From Apus apus (taxonomy: Eukaryota > Chordata > Aves > Apodiformes > Apodidae), in NCBI RefSeq assembly GCF_020740795.1, contig NC_067290.1:13560001-13624000 (forward strand): a DNA stretch of 64,000 nt, given 5' to 3'. How positions within the stretch are numbered: position 1 is the stretch's first letter; every line of letters starts with the position of its first letter. Below, one piece after another: positions 1 through 12,300 of the stretch. The notes under the pieces are model-generated. The model was not told the origin of the DNA. It ran no database searches and worked only from the letters and a program-made list of their open reading frames with translations. Made by a program: the position numbers and the translations under genes.

Positions 1-226
1 TTTCCACTCTCTGTGAAATAGGAGCCTTTAGTCCTGTAGCATCACTTAACAAGCAACAAATTCTGGCTGTTAGGGTGAAATTCTAGCACGAGTCCCTATG
101 ATTTACATCAAAGAGGTGTGTTCTTACAAACACTCCCGTACTTTAATTTATTTTGATCTCTGGTATTAACTGATAAAATGCATCTCAAAGCATGTGCACC
201 ACTCACCCTTATCCCATCTCTGTTAC
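1..226 (-). other. ITIH4 last intron (partial)
   Basis: Begins at the GTAACA donor of exon 21 and runs off the window edge. No exon or repeat is visible in it. Confidence 0.8.
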
Positions 227-329
227 CTGGTGGCTTTGTGCTCAAGTCCAGACACATTCAGGAGTCTTTCATCAGCTCTCTGACTGATGTTGGAATTATT
301 CTCAAATTGTGCTTTTGAATAAAATTGAC
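227..329 (-). CDS. ITIH4: ITIH4 exon 21 (penultimate, C-terminal domain)
   Basis: 103 nt, acceptor GCTTAG, donor GTAACA, ending in phase 2. It encodes [14 protein letters not shown] and [12 protein letters not shown], aligning with human LGQFYQEV...LRVQGNDHSAT. The terminal DxxxxCW-type exon is not in the window. Confidence 0.9.
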
Positions 330-3300
330 CTAAGCAACAGACACAAAAATTATTTAAAAATACAAAACCTCTGAGTATTGCTGTTAATTTAGCCCATATG
401 GCAGCTACAACACCTGGAAAGCAGCCATCTACCTCAGAAAGAAAACAAAACAAAAAATACCTGGCCACATCTGGAAGCTCCCTTACTTAAGAAAATTCCC
501 ACGTTTCAGCTGTGATCTCCTGTTGTCCCTAACAGTCCTCCAGAGAGGTTCAGCCTTGCTCTGCTGGGTTTTCACTCTTTTTTGGGGTGGTTTTAGAATA
601 TGCCTCCCCGTTTGCAAAGCTTTTGAAACATCTTCAACTGTAGTCCTGCCAGGATTTTTGGACTTGAGATGTTCAGGACCAGCTGGCTTTTATTTTCTAA
701 CCCTGATTGTTTACAAATTGTATGTCCATTATTTATAGCCTATTATTTGACATCAAATGAATTTGCTGTCATTCCCAATACTGTTGAGGTTAAGATCAGC
801 TATTCTTTTAGTCTTATTTTAACATTTTTCTAATCCCATAATAGTCTATTTAGGCTTGTACCACTGGTGAGTGGAAAAGCATTGTGTTACGATTCCAGGC
901 TAAGACCTCCCTTCTTCACAGAGTAGGGGCTGGATTGCTGTGCAATAGAAAGTGATGTGACATGTCTGAAAATAATAAATTAAATGTAAAGTTTCTCTAG
1001 AAACCCCCTGAATTTCAGCATTCCTGTTGCTTTGCCTGCCCGCTGCTTTTCATGGGCGCTTGTCAGGACCCAGGGAAGTAAAATCTGAGTAAGGGCTTAT
1101 GATGTGGCTGAAAAAAAACCCATGATGTTCTCAGTGAAGAAGCTTAGTTACAAGATCATCCCTCTTTGCTGCATCCATCCCTAATGATACATACCCAGAA
1201 CTCCACTGACTTTGTCAGAAAAACGGTCTGTGTTCAGGAAATACAGCCCAAGGAAACCATCTGGAAACTTTATAAAGGAAACTGTTACTGTGACTGTATC
1301 AGTCAACAGTGCTGTGACACTCCTTTCCTTTTCCACTGAGACTTTCAGCCTAGGAAGTAAATTATGAGGTTATTTCCAAGAAGAATATGAAGACAAGGTA
1401 TGTGTTTAACAAGCTGACATTAATTAATTAAAATAATTCCATTTTTGCGTTTTGTCTCTTTGCATTTTTCATGATCTGTTGGTTATTTTTAAGCTAGAAA
1501 ATACTAAGTAGCAGATCTCTTCTTTCTAGACTGCACAACAGATCTTTCACATATCATGCTACACCAGAGAACTTTTTGCTGAAGAAAACATCTTATTATT
1601 CCAAATTACTAGAAATGTTTGGATGGGGGGAAAAAAGGAGGAGGCTATTTCATAATTTTAATGAGAGAAAGGGTAGACTAGATTAAAAAAATTACTAGAT
1701 AAAATAATTCAGTGTAGTTCATTAACAAGTCAAATACTTTTTTTCTTGGGTATTTCACAGGTTTTTCAGACCCTGCCTTTCTCCTAACCCATTAATTTAA
1801 TTCTGACTCCAGATGGGCTTGCAGAACACAAACATCCACTGACTTTTTCTCCCTTGCAGATCAGGACAAAAACATGCTCACACAACCTGGTGTGCACAGT
1901 GCTGTGGTTGTGGGGGCCTGGGTGCTGGTCTGAAGCAGGAGGATCATTCTGTTTGGCAGACAACCAGAGAGTGGCACAAATCCAGCATGTTCTTGGCTCC
2001 GTTTGGGTTACAAAGATAATTGAAAGCAGTTGTTTGAGGACTTCTGTTATTGTCTAGAACTGACTGTAATAGAAGAAGTGCTGCTGTCCTGCCTGCCCCA
2101 AATCAACAGCAGATCCTCCAAGAAGGTTTATTCTGGTGGAACTAGCTACATGCAGCTCATTCTTGTGGCTGGGAAGGATCCTGCTCTAATTAGTCCAACC
2201 AAGGAACTCTATGTTTAAAGTACCCTTTATCTGACAGTGGGCAGTTAGTTACACATAGCTATTCAAACATTTTATGCCTTCCCATAAAACATGTCAGCTG
2301 CCCAGATGTGAGTTATTGCTGAAAATGAGGAGAAGGAAAACTTCAGCCTGTGTGGAGCCAACTGCTGTATAAAAGAGACAGTAAATGTCAAAGCCATCAC
2401 AGCACAGCGCTCGCTCTGCAGCTGGAGGAACACTAAGTGCCTGGTGGCAGCCAGCACAGTGGTGGCACGGGGGCTGCTACATGCCACAGTGGGTCCTTTT
2501 CTTTGGAAGATAAATGTTCTGCCTCTGATGTTGAAGCAGAAAGGCAGGCTGGTGCTGCAGTTGTTTTGATTCTCTTACATAGGCATGGAGAATTAAACCA
2601 AGCCTTTTTTTTTTTTCCCTAGTATCTGAAGTGGGGGGTTGTGAAGGTACTTTGCTTACACTCATGTTGAGTTACTCACCAGAGAAGGACATTTGTAAGC
2701 ACTTACTTGAAGCAAAAGGCATGTGTTAAAGTGGAGGCCTGGATGAAATAAATATGACTCACATTTTCAAGTCTGAGAATGGACAGGGTGGCTGATGTTT
2801 CTTACCCTTGGACAGTGGAGGTGGCTGACTTTGTCCATGGCATCCGAGTGCTCTCGTTATTATGGCTGAGGACAATCTCATCCATGGAGATGTGGATTTG
2901 TGCAGGGGGGTTCATGTAGGTAATTTCAAAATGCACAAAGTGATTTGTTCTGTCCCCAAGTTTCCCCGTCACAGTGAGTCCTTTAATAACATTGACACAG
3001 ATCTGTCAAATGACTGGGCTTTTATGACAAGTGTTCTTAATAAAAGTGCTTCAGCTTTGATACTGAAACAACTAAAGGGTCTCAGATCTAATTTTGGGAT
3101 GCACAGCACCCCCAGATTTCAGCTCCACATTCCCCCAAAACTGCAGTGGGGTGACCAGAGTCTGTTAAACCACACATTGCCACCTCCTCTTACAGAGTTC
3201 TCTCTGCTCCATCATCAGAGTAGATGACACCTGGTGCCTGGGGCCATGGCTCCTTCAGGAACAGGACCATGGAAACTGCTCTGTGTTTAGAGTGTGCATC

Positions 3301-6300
3301 TTCCTGGTAGTATGTAGGGACCACAGGGTTTAAGGTCTCTGCATCCTCAGCAGTCTCCAAGGGTATAGGGGAAAAGGCCTTGGAGGGGACACCAGGAGAA
3401 GAAGGTGACCCACAACCAGACCTTTCAGAACTGCCCTCAGCTGTTGCAGAGTGAAAGTTCATATTGCCTCACAGCAAGGAAAAAACTAAGCCCAGCCTCC
3501 TGGGTCACTGCAAGGCAGCAGGTATGCTATGGCCCTTCATTAAAGGGGTTATTTCCAGACACCAACTGCGCTCACAGACCAAAGTGCCTCTCGTTCTCCT
3601 TGGTGTCAGGGACAATCGGGCTCACTCACCGTGCTCTGGATCTGACAGCAGGTGAACAGAGGGTTGTGCTTTTCCACCAGTATTTAAGCAGATTATTTCA
3701 TTTTGTTGGGGTAATTGCAAGATAAGCTGTGGATATTCAATGGCTGAAAGGCCAGAAGAACAATGTTAGCATGCAAAGAAAAATCGAGCTTTGGGATAGG
3801 CATAGTAAAATGACTTAATAAATGTATAAGTAAAACATTAGTTATAGCTTCTATACAATAAAAGGATTAAAATCAACACAGTAATAATTATTGAAAAGCA
3901 TAGCTAGACAGAACACCTTGACATGAATGAAAACAACAGTTTTTTAAACTTAAGCCCTTAAAAAAGCTGAGGGTGAGGATCTGTTGTACTACATTTTGGG
4001 TCATTATATCCTTGAGCCAGAGAGGCTTTCTCATGGGACAGGGGGTATTATTCACTTACGTGGAAAGAAGCAGCTAAGATTTGCAAGAAGAGGTAAAGGG
4101 TTTTCACAGAGTTGGTGCAGTCAGAAAAAAAACATTATAGTATGAAAAACTGTATATTACAGTTATACTAATTATTAAAATGAGACTAGCATACCTCTTA
4201 CTTACCAGTAGGTTGTACTCTCATTCTTTCTCTTAGCCTGACAGCTGAAATAACTAAAATTAGTAAGAAGAGTTTAATGAAACATTTTTCTCTAAGTCTA
4301 ATTAACAAAGAAGAATACTGAGATGGAATCTTTTTAGCAGAGCTCTTCACTGACTTCTACAGAGAGCTTTGCTTAAAACAAGATGTCCCTGTGTGGGAAA
4401 AAGAGAGTCCAATGTCCAGTGCCCATTTTACTTGGGATCAACCATGCCACTGGGGCAGGCTCAGCCTGAGCTGCAGGAGGGTTTAGAGCTGAAGTTTTGA
4501 CAGCTGCTACAGAGTTACTAATACATGCTTTTCCAGATCTTTCATATTTATTTTCAAGAGGTATCATAAGTTTTTATTTCTGAAAAGGCACCAAGATTGT
4601 TTTCAAAAGTTTATAGTTGATTTATAAAATACCTGTGGACTGAAGTACATATAAAAACTATATTGTATATCAAGTGGGAATCCATAGAATCATAGAATAT
4701 CAGGTTGGAAGGGACCTCAAGGATCATCTGGTCCAACTTATCTAGGTACTACTATAGTTAATGAGATGGGTCAGCACCCTGTAAAGTTGTCCAATGTGGG
4801 GGAATCTACTACTTCCCTTGGGAGACTATTCCAATGTTTGACTGTCCTCATGGTGAAAAATTTACCTCTTGTGTCCAACTGGAATCTCCCCTGGAGCAAC
4901 TTGTGCCCATTACCCCGTTGTCTTGCATTTATTAATGTTGCTATGAACCTGCCTATGAAATTAACTTTATAAAATTATTCTGAATAAAACCAAAGGAGGA
5001 GCACTTACCAGCAGCTCCACTCCTCAGTCCTTGATGAGCTGGAGAAAGAAAAGAGAGTATTTGTGTTTTATTTGTGATCACAATACATACCTTATGGGAG
5101 TGTTTCAACATCAAATCTATAACTCTCCAGCTGTACCTGTCTTCCTTTCCCAAAGTAAGCTATCTGCAGTAATGAAGTCCACAGGACCTGAGCACTGATC
5201 CCTGGAAAATATTTGCAGCCAAAGGATGGAAATGGACAAAATCTACTAACAACTTTGTGAGGAAGGGATTTGCAAAAAGAGATTTAATTGTCTGGTGGAT
5301 GCCTGGGGGCCTCACCCACCCCATGCATGGGGACAATGTGGGGTGGTGGTGCTGTTGCAGCACCAAGCTCTGTGTATCTCCTCAGCTGGGCCATGATTCT
5401 GGCCAGGGAGTTTTCTGCTTTTAAACTCCCCAGCACCACTTTGAAACCGGCAACCTTGAGTGAGAGTGGGGCAGCTTTGTACTTCCCTCAAAACATTTCT
5501 GTGAAAGAGCTAGAGCAAAAGTAGGGATCTTCACCTATGAAAGCATTGCTATAATAATGTATTATCACAGCTGGAATTATCAGGTTAATAATGCCATAAG
5601 TTTAAAATTAATTCTCAAACAGATCTATTGTTTCCAGAGAGAAAAAATTAAAACCAAAACAATACATAATCCTCAGTTGTTGTTCCAAAATATATTGAGC
5701 TTAATTTTTTAACAGATGCTTTCCATGTGGTAAGAAGAAGCAGAGAACATCACTAGCACTGTTGACCTGAAGAACTACTTTTCCTCATGAGTAAAGACAA
5801 TTTTGGCTCTTGAGATTTTCTGTATGGAAGATTTTATCCCTTTGACCGTATTATCCATCCAAACCCTTCACAGACCTTGCCAGTCATTGCTTAGGTTTTG
5901 TTTCCCATATTTTTCCAAATATTAGATACTTCCCTCTATAGAGCAACCACCATGAGCTCTTTTAATTATTTTTTATTATTATTATTAGAGAATATTATGA
6001 AGTGTGCTACTGGAAAAGAAGAAAACATTTACCTCTTACTGGAATACTGCGGAGCTTCTCATTCTCTAACACAAAGAAGAGGGACAGGTTAGTGCCAAAC
6101 ACTCGACATGAAATGATTTTTACCATGTGCAAACCAGAAAATGGGAACAAGTGGGTGTTGGGCTGTAGGTGATGAGCTTTTTTGCATTAAAGGATAGCTA
6201 GCTAGAGCACATGCATGATTTCCTCCCCCCCATTCATTTTCCAATTTAATGCTACAAAGTGCAGAATCCCTTTGCAGAGGGAGGAATGCTGAGTAACAAC

Positions 6301-9300
6301 TGTTAAACTACTATAAGTTCATAATTAAACAGATTATTTTCCATTTCAATAGGGGTGCCCATTCCACTACTTCACCTTTTAGAAAAACCCTGTGTGTTTT
6401 ATTTTGAAAAGAAGCTAATCCCTGAACTCCTCCCTCTGGTGTGGCTTATTACCTTGCCACATCACTGTAAAAGGAAGATATGCTGGATCTCAACAACAAA
6501 TAATCAATAACAGCAGTATATTTCAGAGGGGCTGTTCAATGCCCCATTTACCAGCTTCCGTGGGTTTGTTGGCCAGCTCCATCTGCTGATGGCCAGTAGG
6601 TTTGGTGACCACCATGGAAGTGAGGGGTGTAACGAAGCTGTACTGCAGAGACAGCTCTAAGGCTTGTGCCTTCAGTTTTTTCTGGTCCTCTTCTTGTGCT
6701 GAAATACTAAAGTCATAGAATCATCATAGAATCACAGAACGGTTTGGGTTGGAAGGGACTTCAAGATCATCTAGATACACCCCCCCCTGCATGGGCAAGG
6801 ACACCTTCCACTAACCAGGTTGCTCAGAGCCCCATCCAACCTGCCCTTGAACACTTTCAGGAAGGGAGCTTCCAAGTCGGTGTTAACTGTGTAGAGACTA
6901 CACATTCCTTGTTCTTTTTTTAAGCTGTGTCTTAACAGATACTTTTTATTATTGAAGAGTAAGTCATCTTATTAGGGTAACTCAGCTTGAAATGGAGGTC
7001 CTTAGTTGTTTGCAACACTGGAGACTATATATACTTCAAACACATAAAAATAATAGATACATGTTCTATGAAATGTCTGATGGACATACTTTTTGTTCTT
7101 TTTACTACCTATTGCCATTCACTTATCTTCAGACAATATTTATGCATGTAGGCACAGCTCAACACAATCCCTACAATTAAAATCTATTCACAGTAATGCA
7201 ATGAAGAATACTTTATGTTTTCCTATGTGTATATACATAAATATACACATGTAATGATCAGTGCTATCATAAACTGAAAGGCACCTCATGTTCCTCACAC
7301 AGTGTTTCTCTAATACACTATATTTTTAATACTATCTCCAGAAATATTTATGTTTTCCAATCATATGATTTGTGAGTAAGGAATCTGTGTTTTAAGAAGT
7401 TAGAAATCTGTAATGCAGAACAATAAAACAACTTACGATTTTTCCAGAAGCTGCTGAATGGTTAAGTAAGCCCACAGTCTCTCTATGAAATTTCCAAAGA
7501 TGTAACTCTGATTTTGAAATATTTGCTCCTTCTCTTCAACATTTGCTGCTTCTTTAAGAGTCAAGTCACTAGTATGCTGCAGTGGGAGAAAACTGACCAT
7601 CAGAAGAACAGTTCCACATTTCTTTTATAGTCACATGATTAGACTTAAAAGAACATCTTTCAGTACCAAAGTATCCTTTTTGTCCTTCACTTTTGTTCTT
7701 TCCCATTGGAAATGCAATTCCAAACCAGCAAAGAAGCATGTATTTTGGATGTGTATCTCTGGACTTGAAACAATGTTGAAAAAAGAAGGTCAAGAAATTG
7801 TTCTGTTTCAACATTTTTGAGATAATTCAGATTTCCTCCTTAATTCTAAAAATACTGACTAGTTTCCTAAAAATGCTTGAAAGGCCAAAATATTATGGTT
7901 TTGAAGGGATTAAAATTGCTGTTTGCTTATTTGTGGATATACTTTAAAGTTTTTCTTTTGTAATACATTCAGAAGGGGGAAATTGTTTGAATTCTCAAAT
8001 ATTTTTCTAAAATGGGAAAACAGCTGAATGCCCAAAGGTAGAAAACATATATTAGAACATATATAACAAAAAACTTCTTGAATTCTCCTGTTGCACCATA
8101 AAAGACAGAAGGGAGTTATGTTTTTCACAGTTAGTAAACTAAATACTTACTGTCTGAGCTTTAATTTCTACTGGCAAAAGATCAAGGTCATTACTAATTT
8201 TTCCAGATACTATAATTTCAGATCCTTCAAAAAACAGTTCGAAATTGTTCTTGGTTAATCCTTCAATAGCATTTTCTGGATACTGCATTTCAATTTTCAT
8301 TAATATTGGGGTAGCCACCTCTTGATAAAAGCCCTAAAGAGATAAAGAGAGAGCACACAAATGACTGCAAAATTATACAAAGCAGTACGTTGAATGTCTA
8401 AATCTCCCTTAAAAAGAAGGGAGCAAAGCTTTTTGTCAGCACTGTAATACTGTTGCAAACTAGAAAAAACCCTGTTTCTTCCCATGGATCAGAAAACCTT
8501 CTCCAGTCAGGCTGGCTATGCCATATCAACTGTATTTCCTAAGGTAATCCAAGTAACCCAAGCAGCATCCCCGTTATCACTGTCCCACCCATTTAGGTGT
8601 TTTGCTATAGTCACATTTTATATTTGATTGTTTAAACTTGACTACTCCTGAGGATTCATCTCTCTCTTTCTGGACTGGGACTGGTACTGGCTTTAAGCAA
8701 ATCCAGTCTGTTCACATCCAGCCAAAACAGCTAGAAGTGGCTTCCCAAAAAAGAGAATGTCCCTAAAGCTACAACCCTTCACCAGATGGGCAGGAAAAAC
8801 CCAGGCTGGTGGTACTGTGGAGCCAGTTTGTCTGCAGGCACCTCAAACTACCCCCTGATTTTTAGCAAAACCAAAAGGCTTCCAATGGTGGTACATCAAG
8901 TGGTTTGAAATCGCACCTGAGAACAGAAGTTTTTCCACCATCACCCCCTCTGGACAATTTGTCTTTTCGCAGGAGCACAGCAATGTGTGATTTTCCAGGC
9001 TTGCCTAGATGCAGCTGATTTGACTAAAACTCCCACTTCAAGCCAAGGTTAAAGTACAAACCCACAGATTCCCCAAATTTGCCTTCCTCCCTCCCCAGAA
9101 TTATCTGATAAATTCAAACCCAAGTATTCATCTCAGAAAATCTGTGGGTTTGCTGCTATGACTAGACATAAGCCATAGCTGATAGACGGCTTTTCTGCCC
9201 TATTCCTTATTCCTGACCTGGAGCTGCAAGGCTGCATCCGCATCTTCATATATCCGACGTGCTATTCCTCCATTGCTTAGGGCCATTTTCTCCAGGAATT

Positions 9301-12300
9301 TATAACTGACATCAAACCCAAAGCCAAGGCAGAAAAGAGCATATTTCCCATTGATTGCTTTCTGAATGTTTTCTTGAATTACTTCCACATTCCTCTCACC
9401 TGTAATTGAAAAAAAATATACCCTTGTTTGGTTGGCTTTTTTAAAGTACAAAAGGACAGCAGTGGGTTTAATGGAAAGTACTGCCTAAAGTATTTTAAAA
9501 ATAATTAAGAATAAAACATTAAAATATATGGGACAGAAATCCATTAATTGCATTGGAGATGAAATCACCACCGTGGCAGAGCCTGGTTCTCCCTCTTAAT
9601 GACTTTTACTAACCTCTGCTCATGCCATCATGGCTAAGTGCAAAATATTTTACAAGATGATGGGGGCCAGAGGAGTTTTTTTAGGACAAAAGGGACACAC
9701 ACTATGAGTTAACAGTGCAAGGGATGGAAACACTTGATGAAGCACTGGGAAGACAAGTACCACCCATAAAAATTACGTGTGTGAATTCAGAGAAGAATGG
9801 ATCAGTTAATGGTGTATTTCAGACAAACTGCAAATTAACTCAGCCATGCTTCTCTCCCAGCAAGATTATCTTATCCCATTTGAAGAGCTGCTAATGGCCT
9901 TGTATGGAGAGCATCTCCATCAGCACTTCCAGGACAGGAACTGTCACTGCCTGTAGCAATACCATGGGAGCAGCTCAGATTTTTCCCTTTCAGCGTGCTT
10001 TGCCAAGGAAGGCAGGGTATGCACTAACAGTGCATGTATTTGCCTGGAACTCCAGGCAAATTTCTAGCCAGCTTGTGGATGTGCAACGTGCTCAGGGAAA
10101 TCTGAGTCACACTGTGGCTGGCAGCAATGTGAGCTGAATTTTATTTAAAAAAAAAAAGAAAACAACCCCAAAGCAGTGCAGATCCCATGGTCTGAAAGGC
10201 AGATAGATCTTATTAGAGGCTTACAGCTGAATTAATATTGCTGTCCTTGGACTGATGCTGGTGTCACACAAAATACAGACAAATGCCTGTTCAGAACAAG
10301 TGATGTTTGTGCCATTGCATTGAGGGTTATTGTTTATTTAGCCCAAAATTTTTATCTAAACCCTCTGGTTTGTGATAGCATAGCTGATATCTAGTAAAGA
10401 TCTAGACACAGAAGAAAATACAAAACAACAGGCACTTTGAAAATACCTCAAGTTTGGATCAAGGAGGGTGAAGAAATATAAGCAATACCTCTCGCATGAA
10501 ACCATACGTAATATGTGCAAAACGTTGATGTTCTGGCACTAAGCATTTTACTTTCAGGTTTGAATTGTGCCTGGAGTACCTCCAGCAGTTCCCTCTAGTT
10601 TATAAACTGAGAAGCCAATGGTATTTAGCAAAACAGATCCCAGCTAAAGCATGTGTAGTCATGGGCAGGCTGGCTCTGCCATCCCTTCTTACAGCGCTTG
10701 CCAGAGCCCTCTCATAATCATCCTCCCTCCAACACAGATCCAGAGATGGTCCAACCTGCTCATACCAACGTTCTTCTGAAACACAGACCATGTCTATCAA
10801 CACCTGGGATGCAAGTGTAAAAGAAAAAAAGTCAAGAAGAGAGAGGTCTGAGGCTGGTATTTACTCACCAGAAGTGGGCTGGCCATCTGTCAGCAGAATA
10901 ATCATGGAGATGCTCCGCTCTGGCAGCCCCTCAGCTTTCTCCAGCATGCTCACGGCCGTCAGCAGGGCACCGTTGATGTCTGTGCCTGTCAGGAGGAAGC
11001 AGGCAGCACTCACCAAAAAAAGGCCATCCCCTGAAGGAACTGGCACACTCCATCTGCCGAGGCTCTGGAGAGCCATTTGAAGTTCTCTGCAGGAAATAAT
11101 CCTTCAGAGAGATGGGGATTTAGGGGCTTAGCCTACTGGGCTTAATTTTGGTGTATTACATTGCAGTGACAGTGCTTCTTTTGGGAGCATGTTCCACACA
11201 CGTCACACCAAATACAAACACATCTAGAGCCATTTAAAAGTGCTTAAATAAGCACACTATTATCTGTTATTATTTTATTTTTACAAGGGGACCCTTGATA
11301 TTAAAAAAATCAGCCAACTGCTTTCAAATGTTGAGCAAATTGCCATTTTTCTGTAGGAAAAAAAAGTACTAGCAGGAAAATTTCCAGCTATCTCTGCTCT
11401 AAAGCCACCTTTGTGGCTTGGATGGTTCAGAGGTGTGATGTAACCATCTCATATATATACACATCCATATCATAATGTAGTCACCAATCTGTCCACTCCC
11501 ATAACCAGCCTTTCTATCCCACTCATCTCTCGTAAGTATTAAAAATTTTTTTTGTGAGCATTGATGATAGTTCCGTGGCAGTTTATGACTAATTAATGCA
11601 ATTTTCTAAACAATTTAACATCAGGTACGTTTGTTTTTTCAAGCATCTAGGTGGTGCCTGGTACCTCCACTAGCAGAAAGAGTTTGCACGAATCCTGCAG
11701 CACTCGCCAGGTTCTCTGGAGTGGCTTGCAGCAAATTGCTCTTCCACTCCATCACTCTGCTTTTAAAGGTGATAAAGCTGAAATGATCTTCGGGGCGGAG
11801 GTCTTGCAAAATCTTCAACAGGGCACCCCTGGTCTGTTCCAAGGAGAAAACAGTAACTTTGAGTATTTCTACTTTTCTGCCACAGCTCAGATTGGACTTG
11901 CAGTGTAATAAGCCCTGTTCAAAATGCAACCTAATGCCCTTATTGAGTCTCAATGGTAGACAATCAGAAACAGTTGATTCACTTCACTTACAGACAAAAA
12001 AACCCCAAACAAACCAACCTGTGAGGGCTGTAGAGGGTTTGCCTGCTCTCTAGCAAAGCTACTAACACAGTCATAAATAAAGGTAAACCAAACAAATTAA
12101 TTCATTAAACTTCATTAGAAAATTAGAAGCAAAATGTTTGAGCAGAGATAGAAAAAGTGCTCTCTGCCTTAATGTTTGATACCTGTGAGAACAGCTCTAC
12201 CATACATCTGTGCATATGTGTCTGCAAGCATTTCTTTACGTCCAAAATGTTTGCCCTCTATAAAACCAGCACATGTGTCCAAAGTGAAATTCACAGTCAC

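Noticed and set aside
2272-2487. Minus-strand 71-codon frame inside the ITIH4 gene
   Set aside because: Lies in the intron between exons 19 and 20, which join in frame without it; no match to the C-terminal domain.
3007-3049. Apparent frameshift or broken gene at the ITIH4 exon 18-19 junction
   Set aside because: An initial reading with donor 3194 gave incompatible phases. Donor 3231 with acceptor 2980 resolves the frame and restores the LTVTG alignment, so no gene damage is needed.
4060-4073. Possible 14-nt ITIH4 exon with CTTAG acceptor and GTAAGT donor
   Set aside because: It enters in phase 1 but would leave in phase 0, which breaks the frame with exon 18.
5480-5535. VKIPTFAL-like sequence reminiscent of human ITIH4 AKIPKPEAS
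   Set aside because: The phase set by exon 14 gives a different frame with a stop, and no acceptable donor follows.
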